Assembly (NCBI RefSeq): GCF_001650725.1
Contig: NZ_LXVX01000034.1
Coordinates: 186,001-250,000, forward strand
Direction of reading: 5' to 3'
DNA length: 64,000 nucleotides
Source: Sphingobium sp. TCM1
GTDB taxonomy: Bacteria > Pseudomonadota > Alphaproteobacteria > Sphingomonadales > Sphingomonadaceae
The translations under genes and the position numbers were made by a program. This document shows, piece by piece, positions 52,315-59,851 of this stretch; the stretch's first letter is position 1; each line of letters starts with the position of its first letter. The notes under the pieces are model-generated. The model searched no databases and was not told where the DNA came from. It saw only the letters and a list, made by a program, of their open reading frames with translations.

Positions 52315-52830
52315 ATGTCCACGCGCCGCGTCACGCCGCCCGAACGCCTGAACGCCGATCACGAGGTCGCCGCGTTCAAGAATGGGCGTCATGCCTCGCT
52401 TGACGACTGGCTCGCCGAGCGCGCCGTTGCCAGTGAAGGCGCTTCGGCGCGTACCTATGTGGTCTGCAATGCGGTGCGGCCCCGTCAGGTTGTAGGCTAT
52501 TATACGATCACCACCGCCATGGAAGAGCGGGCCGCGCTCCCGACGGCCAAGCTGCGCAAGGGCATGCCGGACAAGGTGCCTCTGCTCCTCATCGCAAGGC
52601 TGGCCGTCGCTTCCAGCTTCCAGGGGCTGGGCCTTGGCGCCGATCTGCTTGCCGACGCGCTGCGCCGCTGTGCGGCGGCTTCGGAGATCGCCGGCGTTCG
52701 CGCCGTCATCGTCCATGCGATCGACGATGATGCCGTCCGCTTCTATACGCGGCACGGCTTCATCGCCTCGCCGCTGGGAGAGCGCGTCCTCCTCATGCCC
52801 ATCGAAGCTGTTCGGGCGCTGCAAGGCTAA
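52315..52830 (+). CDS. TacT/AtaT-type GNAT acetyltransferase toxin
   Basis: A 171-residue GNAT-fold protein with the acetyl-CoA loop VASSFQGLGLGADLLADAL and FYTRHGFIASPLGERVLLMP. It acetylates the amino acid on charged tRNAs, blocking translation. It lies 21 bases after the antitoxin gene. The usual Tyr near the C-terminal loop (RFYTRHGF) is present. Confidence 0.9.
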   Translation: MSTRRVTPPERLNADHEVAAFKNGRHASLDDWLAERAVASEGASARTYVVCNAVRPRQVVGYYTITTAMEERAALPTAKLRKGMPDKVPLLLIARLAVASSFQGLGLGADLLADALRRCAAASEIAGVRAVIVHAIDDDAVRFYTRHGFIASPLGERVLLMPIEAVRALQG

Positions 52831-52931
52831 CCACAGTCTCCATCGCGTGCAGGGTAGCTGAGCCTTCCGGGGACCGGAGACAAGGCTGCGCTCCTGGCGA
52901 TGCCGGGCGCGCCTTTCCTGATCGCGCGCGC

Positions 52932-53537
52932 TCACAGTATGCGCTCCATTCGGGTCAGTCGCGCGATCGGCAGCAATCCGAAATAGCGACTGTCGAAACC
53001 ATGCGGATGCGTCGAGCCGACATAGACCAGCCCGGCGGGAATGATGCCGCTCCACCGCATATGGTCGAGCTTCAACCCGTTATGGGCTTGTGGAAGGCTG
53101 ACTCCCAGAAGCTTTCCATTGCAAAAGTAGTGACCCTCCCTGCTATGCGGGGTCAGCGGCGACGGGGTCTCGAACATCGCCAGGCGGTCGCCCGCCATGC
53201 AGAGCGCGTGCTTGGTGACGGACACCGGGTTTGGCCCGGCGATCGGATGATGAAGCGTGAACATGACATAGTCGCCGCGGGCAATCGGTCCCGGGCTTTT
53301 GCGCACCGCGAAAGCCTCGATCGAGGGGGTCATGACCAAAGTGACCTGCGGGACGAGAAGCGCCGCCATCAAGGCGATCGGCAGAACAACCAGCATGGCG
53401 CGCCAGAGCCGGTCAGGCCGCGCCGACTGATCCAGGCCGGGGGCGCCGAGCGCTACCGCAGCCTTGCGGGGAAGACGGCGTAAGCGCGGCCAGAGCCCCG
53501 CGATCCACCTAGCGAGCAACCAGAAGAGCCTGAGCAT
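52932..53537 (-). CDS. Signal peptidase I-like S26 peptidase of the transfer system
   Basis: A 201-residue membrane-bound protein with one helix (LWRAMLVVLPIALMAALLVP), a Ser-containing TPSIEAFAV motif, Lys in VTKHALCMAGD and the late box STHPHGFDSRYFG. These are the landmarks of TraF/TrhF-type peptidases, which trim or cyclise pilin. Its N-terminus overlaps the trbC stop by 29 bases. Confidence 0.85.
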   Translation of the reverse strand: MLRLFWLLARWIAGLWPRLRRLPRKAAVALGAPGLDQSARPDRLWRAMLVVLPIALMAALLVPQVTLVMTPSIEAFAVRKSPGPIARGDYVMFTLHHPIAGPNPVSVTKHALCMAGDRLAMFETPSPLTPHSREGHYFCNGKLLGVSLPQAHNGLKLDHMRWSGIIPAGLVYVGSTHPHGFDSRYFGLLPIARLTRMERIL

Positions 53538-54390
53538 GGCTTACCTCCTCTTTCCCGCCCAGGCGGGCATATTCTTCGAACATTCCGGAAAGCGCGCTGT
53601 CACCGAAGACGACATGGGCCGCGCGCGGGCTGTCCTCGTCGCGCTCGCAATAGGCCTGGGTGGGATCGCCCGGGATCATGGCGAGTGCCGGGACCTGAGC
53701 GATGCCATGCTGGCGGAAAACGATCGGGTCGATGATGAGTTGGACGTTGCGCATGACGCAGTTCGGGCCTTCGCAGCCGGGATCGATGCGCAGGATCTGC
53801 GCGGTCAGCTTGGCCATCGGACCCATTTTCTTGAGGCCCCCAGGCACGCCGCGAAACGCCATCACGCCGCGGACTTTTTCGAGCTGCACCGCATAATTGC
53901 GGAGCGTGGAGATCGGCACGGATGAGGACACAAAGAGGACCGGTACCCACCCCTTGCCGGCGGCGGAGGGGTTCGCCTTGGCGAGCGCCTGCTCTTCGGC
54001 GGGCTCGAGCCCCAGCGCCTGGCGGAGCGCCTTGGCCTGTCGCTCACGCTCGGCGGCGAGGCTTTCCTCGCCCCGGGCCTGTGCATCGCGCGCGCGTGCT
54101 TCCATATTCGGCTGGGCAAGCCGTTTGTGCAGGCCGTCAAACGCGCGTCGCCGGTCGGCGGGGTTGTTGGTGGCCGGAAGTCTGGGATCGGGCAGCTGTG
54201 CCGCATCGCCCTTGCCGCGTGCGATCGCGCCTTCGAGGCGGTCCATGCTTGCCTTGCCTTGATCGGTGGCAGACTGCCGCGCGCCGCCGCGGCGCGCGTT
54301 ACCTGCGCTGTCCTGCGCGAGCGCTGCGGTCGCCGCGCCCAACAGCGCGAAAAGGGCGGCGCTATGGATTGACTGCTTTGAGATACGCAT
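53509..54390 (-). CDS. trbC: Conjugal pilus-assembly protein TrbC
   Basis: A 293-residue exported protein. The start at 54390 gives a signal peptide (SAALFALLGAATAALA). After an Arg/Ala-rich helical part comes the TrbC/TraW-type domain: VLFVSSSVPISTLRNYA, RGVPGGLKKMGPMAKLT and QLIIDPIVFRQHGIAQVPA. It belongs to the pilus assembly complex. The start lies within the previous gene by 29 bases; longer in-frame extensions are shadows. Confidence 0.88.
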   Translation of the reverse strand: MRISKQSIHSAALFALLGAATAALAQDSAGNARRGGARQSATDQGKASMDRLEGAIARGKGDAAQLPDPRLPATNNPADRRRAFDGLHKRLAQPNMEARARDAQARGEESLAAERERQAKALRQALGLEPAEEQALAKANPSAAGKGWVPVLFVSSSVPISTLRNYAVQLEKVRGVMAFRGVPGGLKKMGPMAKLTAQILRIDPGCEGPNCVMRNVQLIIDPIVFRQHGIAQVPALAMIPGDPTQAYCERDEDSPRAAHVVFGDSALSGMFEEYARLGGKEEVSHAQALLVAR

Positions 54391-55486
54391 CGATGCGCTC
54401 CCCCATGTCGATTTGAATGTCGGATTGAGCGCGGGCTTCGATGTCCGCATAATATTCGGAGAGATCCATTTTGCTGAAATCGAGCGCCTGAAACTCTTCA
54501 GGCGTGAACCCGCGGCACATCGGCTTCTTGGCCGTGCCCCAGAGGTTGCCGTTGAAGGCCTTGAGCTGGGGACGGCCCTGCTCCTGGATGATGCGGCCAA
54601 GCTTGGTGTTGAAGCAGCAATGGCCACGGGCCTTCTGCAGGCAGATCCCAAGGAAGCTCGAGGTGCAGTAGCTGCCGATCTCGTGGCACATGCCCGACGA
54701 GCGCAGCATCGCCGTCTCCATGTCCTGCTGGTCGCAACCCGCGAACAGGAACTCCATCATGAAGTTGATCGCGAGACTGACTGCGATCGAGGTGGGGTCG
54801 AGGCCGACGATCAGAGCATTGGCGCCCGAACTTGCCGCCTGGCTTGCCGTCGCGCCTGCCTTGAACGCCGTGTAGGCCGCCTTCATGCCCGTGAACACGC
54901 CCTTGGCGACCGCGATCTTGGTGCCGATCGACGAGATGGACGAACCCATCCCGTCCTTGACGATCTTGCCCTTGTCCTTGCAGCAGTTCGCGAAGGTGGT
55001 CGAAAGCCCGGCGGGCCGGCACCGCACCCCGCGGCCTGAGAATATCTCGATCGTTCCCAGGCAATTCCCATCGGCATCGATACCGCCATCCGGCTCGGTG
55101 CCTGGATCGTCCATCGGTGGCTCATCCACGACGGGATTGGTCGCGAGATCGACGCATTGATTGGGCGAGCAAGCCGGCGGGCCGCCCTCGGTCTTCACAA
55201 GGCAGGCATATTGCGGGCCGACCGGGCAGCTATATTGGCCCATGGCATCGGCAACGCAGTCGACCTCCTGGATCGGGCAGAGCCAAGCCCCGCTGGTGGT
55301 GGAACGGCAGTTCGCCTGCTCGCCTTCATCGGCCGCATCGCCGTTGTTGTTGAGATCGGCCGCGCAGATCTGCTGCGCCCTGGCGGCGCTCGGGCAGGCG
55401 AGCACGAACCCCATGCCGAGCACCAGTGCGAGCGCGGCACCGCGCGGGTCCAGATACCAGTATCTCGTTGTCGGGAGGCCCATCAT
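54362..55486 (-). CDS. traN: TraN-like protein, second half with own signal peptide
   Basis: A 374-residue Cys-rich protein with a signal peptide (LVLGMGFVLACPSAARA). The C-terminal third is typical of TraN: HCCFNTKLGRIIQEQGRPQ, WGTAKKPMCRGFTPEEFQAL, DFSKMDLSEYY. Near the N-terminus is a calcium-loop-like DLNNNGDAADEGE and, further on, DADGN. TraN is the outer-membrane adhesin that stabilises mating pairs. Here it is split from the larger upstream gene, which overlaps it by 4 bases (ATGA). Confidence 0.82.
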   Translation of the reverse strand: MMGLPTTRYWYLDPRGAALALVLGMGFVLACPSAARAQQICAADLNNNGDAADEGEQANCRSTTSGAWLCPIQEVDCVADAMGQYSCPVGPQYACLVKTEGGPPACSPNQCVDLATNPVVDEPPMDDPGTEPDGGIDADGNCLGTIEIFSGRGVRCRPAGLSTTFANCCKDKGKIVKDGMGSSISSIGTKIAVAKGVFTGMKAAYTAFKAGATASQAASSGANALIVGLDPTSIAVSLAINFMMEFLFAGCDQQDMETAMLRSSGMCHEIGSYCTSSFLGICLQKARGHCCFNTKLGRIIQEQGRPQLKAFNGNLWGTAKKPMCRGFTPEEFQALDFSKMDLSEYYADIEARAQSDIQIDMGERIDAYLKAVNP

Positions 55487-57594
55487 TGCACGCTCCCCGT
55501 GCAGACCATGTCGGCGCCGGCGAGACGCACGGTCTGCATCATCACCACCGCTTCGGGAAAATCGTCGAGGCATCCGCAGGCCGAGATGACTTCCTCACCC
55601 GGGCCAGCCGGGCATTGATTGTTCGAAGTGCAGGCGTGGAAGAAAGTGTCGTAGCCGGTCGCCACATTCTGTTTCGCGCCCACGACGCCGTCGGGCGCGG
55701 CCTCGCTGTTGGCCTTGGGCGCGCGGGTCTTGCAGACGGGCTCACAAGCCGGCACCGAACCCCGATCGGGCAGGCTGAAGGCGCGCGTCGATGTCGCATA
55801 GCTGCCATCGCTCTGGAGCGTGCGGTCGGCCAGCATCGTTTCGGTCGAATGGTCGATGATATAGGCGCCGCGGCTCGTGTCGGGCTTCGCGATGTCATCG
55901 ATCGCACACCGGTAGGTGCGGTCCTTCAGGAAGTAGTCGCGTGTGAGCTGTGTCGGGCAGCTCGGCCCGCCCAATATCCGGGTCTGGGGGAGGGCGCGCA
56001 GCCCGGTCGCGACCCCGCCCACCCACGTCTGGACACCATCGACCAGTTCGCTGTCGAGCTTGCATTGCGGATCGGCGGCGTGTCCCCCGCAACTATCGAC
56101 GACTTGCTCCAGAGTCTTGCAGCTGTTGTCGATGTCGACATGGACCCGCGCGAAGCCTTCTCCGCCCTCAGCGACCGCGACGCGCAGCCAGATTTCATGA
56201 TCGCCGGCGGTGAGATAGGGCCGCAGATCGAGGTTCGGATAGGTGTGAAAGGTCTTCTTGAGTTCGCATTTGCTCGGCGGAAGTCCGGACGTGGTCCAAG
56301 CGGACGGCCCCGAGCCGATCAGCTGTCCATCGATCCGCACCTGAGCCCAATCATCGGCAAAGAACTCGGCAAGCCGCGCGTCGACGATGCGGTCGGGGTC
56401 GGTCACATGCAGAGTCATGCGGAAGTCGACGAGCGTGCAGCTTCCGCCGGCCAGGCTGTTGTCTGCCGGCGAGCCCATCAGGAAGTCGAAGGACGTCCCA
56501 TTCTGAATCGTCGAATAGCCGCCCGCAGTGCGGCTGACGATATCCTCTGCGCCGGGTTTCAACACCGTCACCCGCCGCTCGATCGAGCAATGCCTGAATG
56601 CAAGCGCTGTGCCCGCGCCGGTCGCCGACCCCTTGAGCGCCTGGAACACGGAATTACTTGTTGATGCGGCGTAGGCATCCGACGCGATCGTCGCGGGCTT
56701 GGCGCGATAGGCGGTCTGGGGAAGGTTAGGATTGGCGGAGCAGGCGGTGGATTGCGCACCGACATAGCGGATCGATGGACCGTCGATCACGGCTTCGGCG
56801 ATTCCATAACGCGGGTCGGCCGTGGTAAGCGCGCCGACAATCCCTCCCCCAAGATCGCGTAGCACCGACGCCATGTTGCCCCATGCGAGGTTGGTGCCGC
56901 AGCTATTGTTGAGGCAGTAGCAGCCCGCGAGCCTGGGCATGTCGACAGATGTCAGCTTGAGCTTCTTTGCAGCATCGACATCCCAGCGGAAGAAGCTGCA
57001 ATCGTTCCAGGTGCCCGGCTGGCAGGAGACGACGCCATTCGCGCAAATGCCCGATACCGGCACGGGCAGGTTGGACGTGCTGTCGACCGTTCCGTCGAGA
57101 TCGGTGTCACGCGCGATCGTGACCTTGCCGAGATCGCCGCCGGACGCTGGTTGCACCAGCACTTCGAGCATCGTTGCGGTTTTCTGGCACGCGATATTCG
57201 GTGCGAACGTACGATTATTATCGACGGTCGAAATCTGCTGCCCGGCGAGGCCTGGCGTCACATAGTTCTGCCGGAGCGCGTCGCTGTCGCTGGTCTTGGC
57301 GCGCGATGCTTCGGCGGCGGCGCGGGCCCGATCTTCCATTGTCTGCGCCCAAGCGGGTGAGAGGAGCGGAATGGCCAGCGCGGTCGCAATGACGGAGCAG
57401 GCGGAGAGGATACGCCGGTCCCGTCGGGAGAGCATTGCGGCCGCGCTGGCCGGGGGTGGAGCGACGCCGCCAGGGGGGCTTGGCGACGCCGCTCCGGTCC
57501 CGCGCGGAAGCCATCGGCCGTAGGGGCCTTGGCGAACAGACCTCCGGAATGGACGGCTGTCTCGCACGGGAACCAGGGGAAGCGATCCGCTCAT
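55483..57594 (-). CDS. TraN-like large cysteine-rich protein, first half
   Basis: A 703-residue exported protein if it starts at the ATG overlapping the traU stop. A second start at 57435 would place the signal peptide (ACSVIATALAIPLLSPAWA) at the N-terminus directly. It has many Cys pairs (DCSFFRWD, AGCYCLNNSCGTN, CGCLDDF), a calcium-loop-like DTDLDGTVD and a carbohydrate-binding-like beta region (about 480-560). Position and Cys content indicate the N-terminal, recipient-contacting part of TraN; the typical TraN C-terminus is in the next gene. Confidence 0.75.
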   Translation of the reverse strand: MSGSLPLVPVRDSRPFRRSVRQGPYGRWLPRGTGAASPSPPGGVAPPPASAAAMLSRRDRRILSACSVIATALAIPLLSPAWAQTMEDRARAAAEASRAKTSDSDALRQNYVTPGLAGQQISTVDNNRTFAPNIACQKTATMLEVLVQPASGGDLGKVTIARDTDLDGTVDSTSNLPVPVSGICANGVVSCQPGTWNDCSFFRWDVDAAKKLKLTSVDMPRLAGCYCLNNSCGTNLAWGNMASVLRDLGGGIVGALTTADPRYGIAEAVIDGPSIRYVGAQSTACSANPNLPQTAYRAKPATIASDAYAASTSNSVFQALKGSATGAGTALAFRHCSIERRVTVLKPGAEDIVSRTAGGYSTIQNGTSFDFLMGSPADNSLAGGSCTLVDFRMTLHVTDPDRIVDARLAEFFADDWAQVRIDGQLIGSGPSAWTTSGLPPSKCELKKTFHTYPNLDLRPYLTAGDHEIWLRVAVAEGGEGFARVHVDIDNSCKTLEQVVDSCGGHAADPQCKLDSELVDGVQTWVGGVATGLRALPQTRILGGPSCPTQLTRDYFLKDRTYRCAIDDIAKPDTSRGAYIIDHSTETMLADRTLQSDGSYATSTRAFSLPDRGSVPACEPVCKTRAPKANSEAAPDGVVGAKQNVATGYDTFFHACTSNNQCPAGPGEEVISACGCLDDFPEAVVMMQTVRLAGADMVCTGSVQ

Positions 57595-58607
57595 GGCACC
57601 GGTATCCCGGCGCAGCAGATCACCTTTTCGAAGAGCAGGAACTGGGCGTTGTCCTTGCCCGGCGCATGCTTGGCCGAAGACCACAACGCGCCCGGACTGC
57701 CGATGTTGACGCACTTGCCGCCCTTCACCGGCTCCATGATCTGGAGCTTGTACCGGGACTTGGTCCAGACGGGCTGGGGCACGAAAGAGCAGCCGTCCTC
57801 GGAACTGATCGTGAGAGCGCCGAGGCGCCCCATCATGAAGACACCGCGCGCTGCGAGCCCGGCCCAGGCCTCGACGCTGTCGTCAAAATGGATGTCGCCG
57901 GCGATCGGATAGGTCGCGCCCCAGGACCCCATGCACCAGAACAGGGGATCGATCACCTTGCCCGCAGCTGCCGCCGCGCTATCGCCCATGCAGGCGAGAC
58001 CGGCGGCGGGATTCCCGAAAAGAATGCCCTCGGGCTGGATAATTGCGCCGAGTGTCCCCGACTGCCAGGTCGGCAGCACCTCGGTGATCATGGCAACGTC
58101 GAAGCCGTCATTCTCGAGGCACGGCAGGTCGGTGAACATGTCGAGCATCGCCCACACCGGGGAGATGTAATAGTGCATCTGCGCGAACATCTTGCGGGTG
58201 TTGGTGCCGTCCGAGATCGACGACTGGCTGCCTTGCAGCTTGCCGCCGGTCGGAAGCAGATCGGCGCCGAGCGCCATCATGCATCCGGGTTCAGTGACGA
58301 CATCGATCATCCGGTTCGGTGACCAGTAGGAGACCTTGACGCCGAACCAGAACTGGATCCCCTTTCGACAGGCACACAGAGGCTTGGATGACGATTGCGC
58401 GTCGAGGGCCTTGTCGAGCTTGTCGACACTCCCCACGCGGATGCCGCCCACCGTTATAGGAAAGATACAGGTCCAGCGCACCTTAGTGATGGGGTTGAAG
58501 ACAGTGCCCGCCTCGCATTTCGAGGCTTGGGCCTTGCTCGGCCAAGCGAGCGTCATCAGGAGCCCGAGGACGAGTCCGGTGGCGAAGAGGGGAAGACGCC
58601 CGATCAT
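57591..58607 (-). CDS. traU: Conjugal pilus-assembly protein TraU
   Basis: A 338-residue periplasmic protein with signal peptide (LVLGLLMTLAWPSKAQA) and many conserved cysteines, for example KVRWTCIFPITVGGI, PLCACRKG and LFWCMGSWG, plus the RMIDVVTEPGCMMALG and MHYYISPVWAMLD blocks. It works with TraW and TrbC in pilus assembly and DNA transfer. ATGA overlaps occur at both ends. Confidence 0.92.
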   Translation of the reverse strand: MIGRLPLFATGLVLGLLMTLAWPSKAQASKCEAGTVFNPITKVRWTCIFPITVGGIRVGSVDKLDKALDAQSSSKPLCACRKGIQFWFGVKVSYWSPNRMIDVVTEPGCMMALGADLLPTGGKLQGSQSSISDGTNTRKMFAQMHYYISPVWAMLDMFTDLPCLENDGFDVAMITEVLPTWQSGTLGAIIQPEGILFGNPAAGLACMGDSAAAAAGKVIDPLFWCMGSWGATYPIAGDIHFDDSVEAWAGLAARGVFMMGRLGALTISSEDGCSFVPQPVWTKSRYKLQIMEPVKGGKCVNIGSPGALWSSAKHAPGKDNAQFLLFEKVICCAGIPVP

Positions 58608-59296
58608 TGCGCCGCCCCGTTTGCGGGCGTCGTGGCAGTCCGGCTTTTCGGACCAAATTCGGTGAGGATGAGGCGCGTGCCGGACTGCTCGACGATGACC
58701 GGCGCGACGGTGAGTCCCAGACGCTGCTTGACCCGCTCCTCCAGAATGTAGATTGCCCGGCCGGTCTTTTCGCTCAGGTCGATCGCGTCCCCGTTCTGCG
58801 CTCCAAGCGCTGACAGCAGGATGAAGTCGCTCGGTCGGGCATTTCGAAGCGCCCAGCCAAGGTCGCGCGGATGCACGACGACAAGGCGTTGCGGCAGCCT
58901 CACATAGGTCAGCGGGTTGAAGGTGAAGCCCTTGGGATAGAGCGTCTTGCCGCCCGGGAGCGTGACGTCGAAGTCGAGCGTGTAGAAAGGGACGACGCCG
59001 CGCACGCGATCGGCGCCGGCGACACCGAGCGGCGCGGCCTTGAGCGCGCTCCATTTGTCCCGCGGACCGAACGCTTTGCTCATGTCGCTGGGAAGAGTCG
59101 CGACTTTGGCCTCGATCTCGGCAAGGGCATCAGGTTCTGCGATCGGCCAGGTCCGTCCAATCGTGCTGCGCGTTTTGGCGTTGCTGCCTATCGGCGCCGT
59201 AGCGGCGAATGCCGCAGCGACGGCCAGCGCATTGCCCGTCAGGAGCACAAGGAGGATCGTATCGCGCCGAACACGGCGGAGCAGATCAGCGGCCAT
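58604..59296 (-). CDS. traW: Conjugal pilus-assembly protein TraW
   Basis: A 230-residue exported protein with a signal (ILLVLLTGNALAVAAAFA) and IGRTWPIAEPDALAEIEA, the typical TraW opening. It has LDFDVTLPGGKTLYPKGFTF and, later, GRAIYILEERVKQRLG. It interacts with TrbC in pilus assembly. The start overlaps the small gene upstream. Confidence 0.9.
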   Translation of the reverse strand: MAADLLRRVRRDTILLVLLTGNALAVAAAFAATAPIGSNAKTRSTIGRTWPIAEPDALAEIEAKVATLPSDMSKAFGPRDKWSALKAAPLGVAGADRVRGVVPFYTLDFDVTLPGGKTLYPKGFTFNPLTYVRLPQRLVVVHPRDLGWALRNARPSDFILLSALGAQNGDAIDLSEKTGRAIYILEERVKQRLGLTVAPVIVEQSGTRLILTEFGPKSRTATTPANGAAQ

Positions 59297-59519
59297 GGCG
59301 CTGCCTCCAATGTCCTTCGGCCGGCTCGGGAATGCCGATAAGGGCGGCGACGAAGACGGAGATGGCGAGCGGCGTCAGAGTCCAGATCACGGTGCCCGCG
59401 TCGTCGCCGAGCGCTGGCGACATGAGCAGGAGCGTGCTTTGGACCAGCATCAGCAGAAAGCCGCTGACCGTCAGCCGGATCGCCGATTGCGAGGGAGCGG
59501 AAGAGGTGAGGCCGTTCAT
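59286..59519 (-). CDS. Small membrane protein at the trbI position
   Basis: A 77-residue protein with two hydrophobic segments (LTVSGFLLMLVQSTLLLM and VIWTLTPLAISVFVAALIG). In F-type operons a small membrane protein (TrbI) sits between traC and traW and influences pilus length; this gene has that place. It has no sequence motif that proves the identity. Starts in an ATGA overlap. Confidence 0.6.
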   Translation of the reverse strand: MNGLTSSAPSQSAIRLTVSGFLLMLVQSTLLLMSPALGDDAGTVIWTLTPLAISVFVAALIGIPEPAEGHWRQRHGR

Positions 59520-59851
59520 TGGCCTCTCCTGCCGCGCAGGCGACTCATGATCTTCGCCGTGCCCGCCGAGAGGCTGAGCAGCAGGATTCCGGTGGCGAGG
59601 CAGGACGCCGCGATGATCAGCGATGCGCGCAGCACCATCATGGTCGGTTGCTTGAGGAACATCCCGGCGACGAGCACGAGCAGACCCATCATCACCGTCT
59701 CGATCATCACGAGCCGGAAGCGCCACTGGAAGGATTCCGCTTCGAACCGCTCTGCAAGACGCTGTTCGACGATCACTTCGATGGCTTCGTTATCGGACCA
59801 GTTGAGCGGCAGCTGATCGGGGTGCGCTGTCGGGCGTGCCATGACCGTCAT
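59516..59851 (-). CDS. Small membrane protein between traC and traW
   Basis: A 111-residue protein with a charged N-terminal half (LAERFEAESFQWRFR) and two membrane segments (VMMGLLVLVAGMFL and LIIAASCLATGILLLSL). Unknown family. Its start overlaps the traC stop and its stop overlaps the next start, so it is a translated member of the tra operon. A second start at 59842 is possible. Confidence 0.6.
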   Translation of the reverse strand: MTVMARPTAHPDQLPLNWSDNEAIEVIVEQRLAERFEAESFQWRFRLVMIETVMMGLLVLVAGMFLKQPTMMVLRASLIIAASCLATGILLLSLSAGTAKIMSRLRGRRGQ

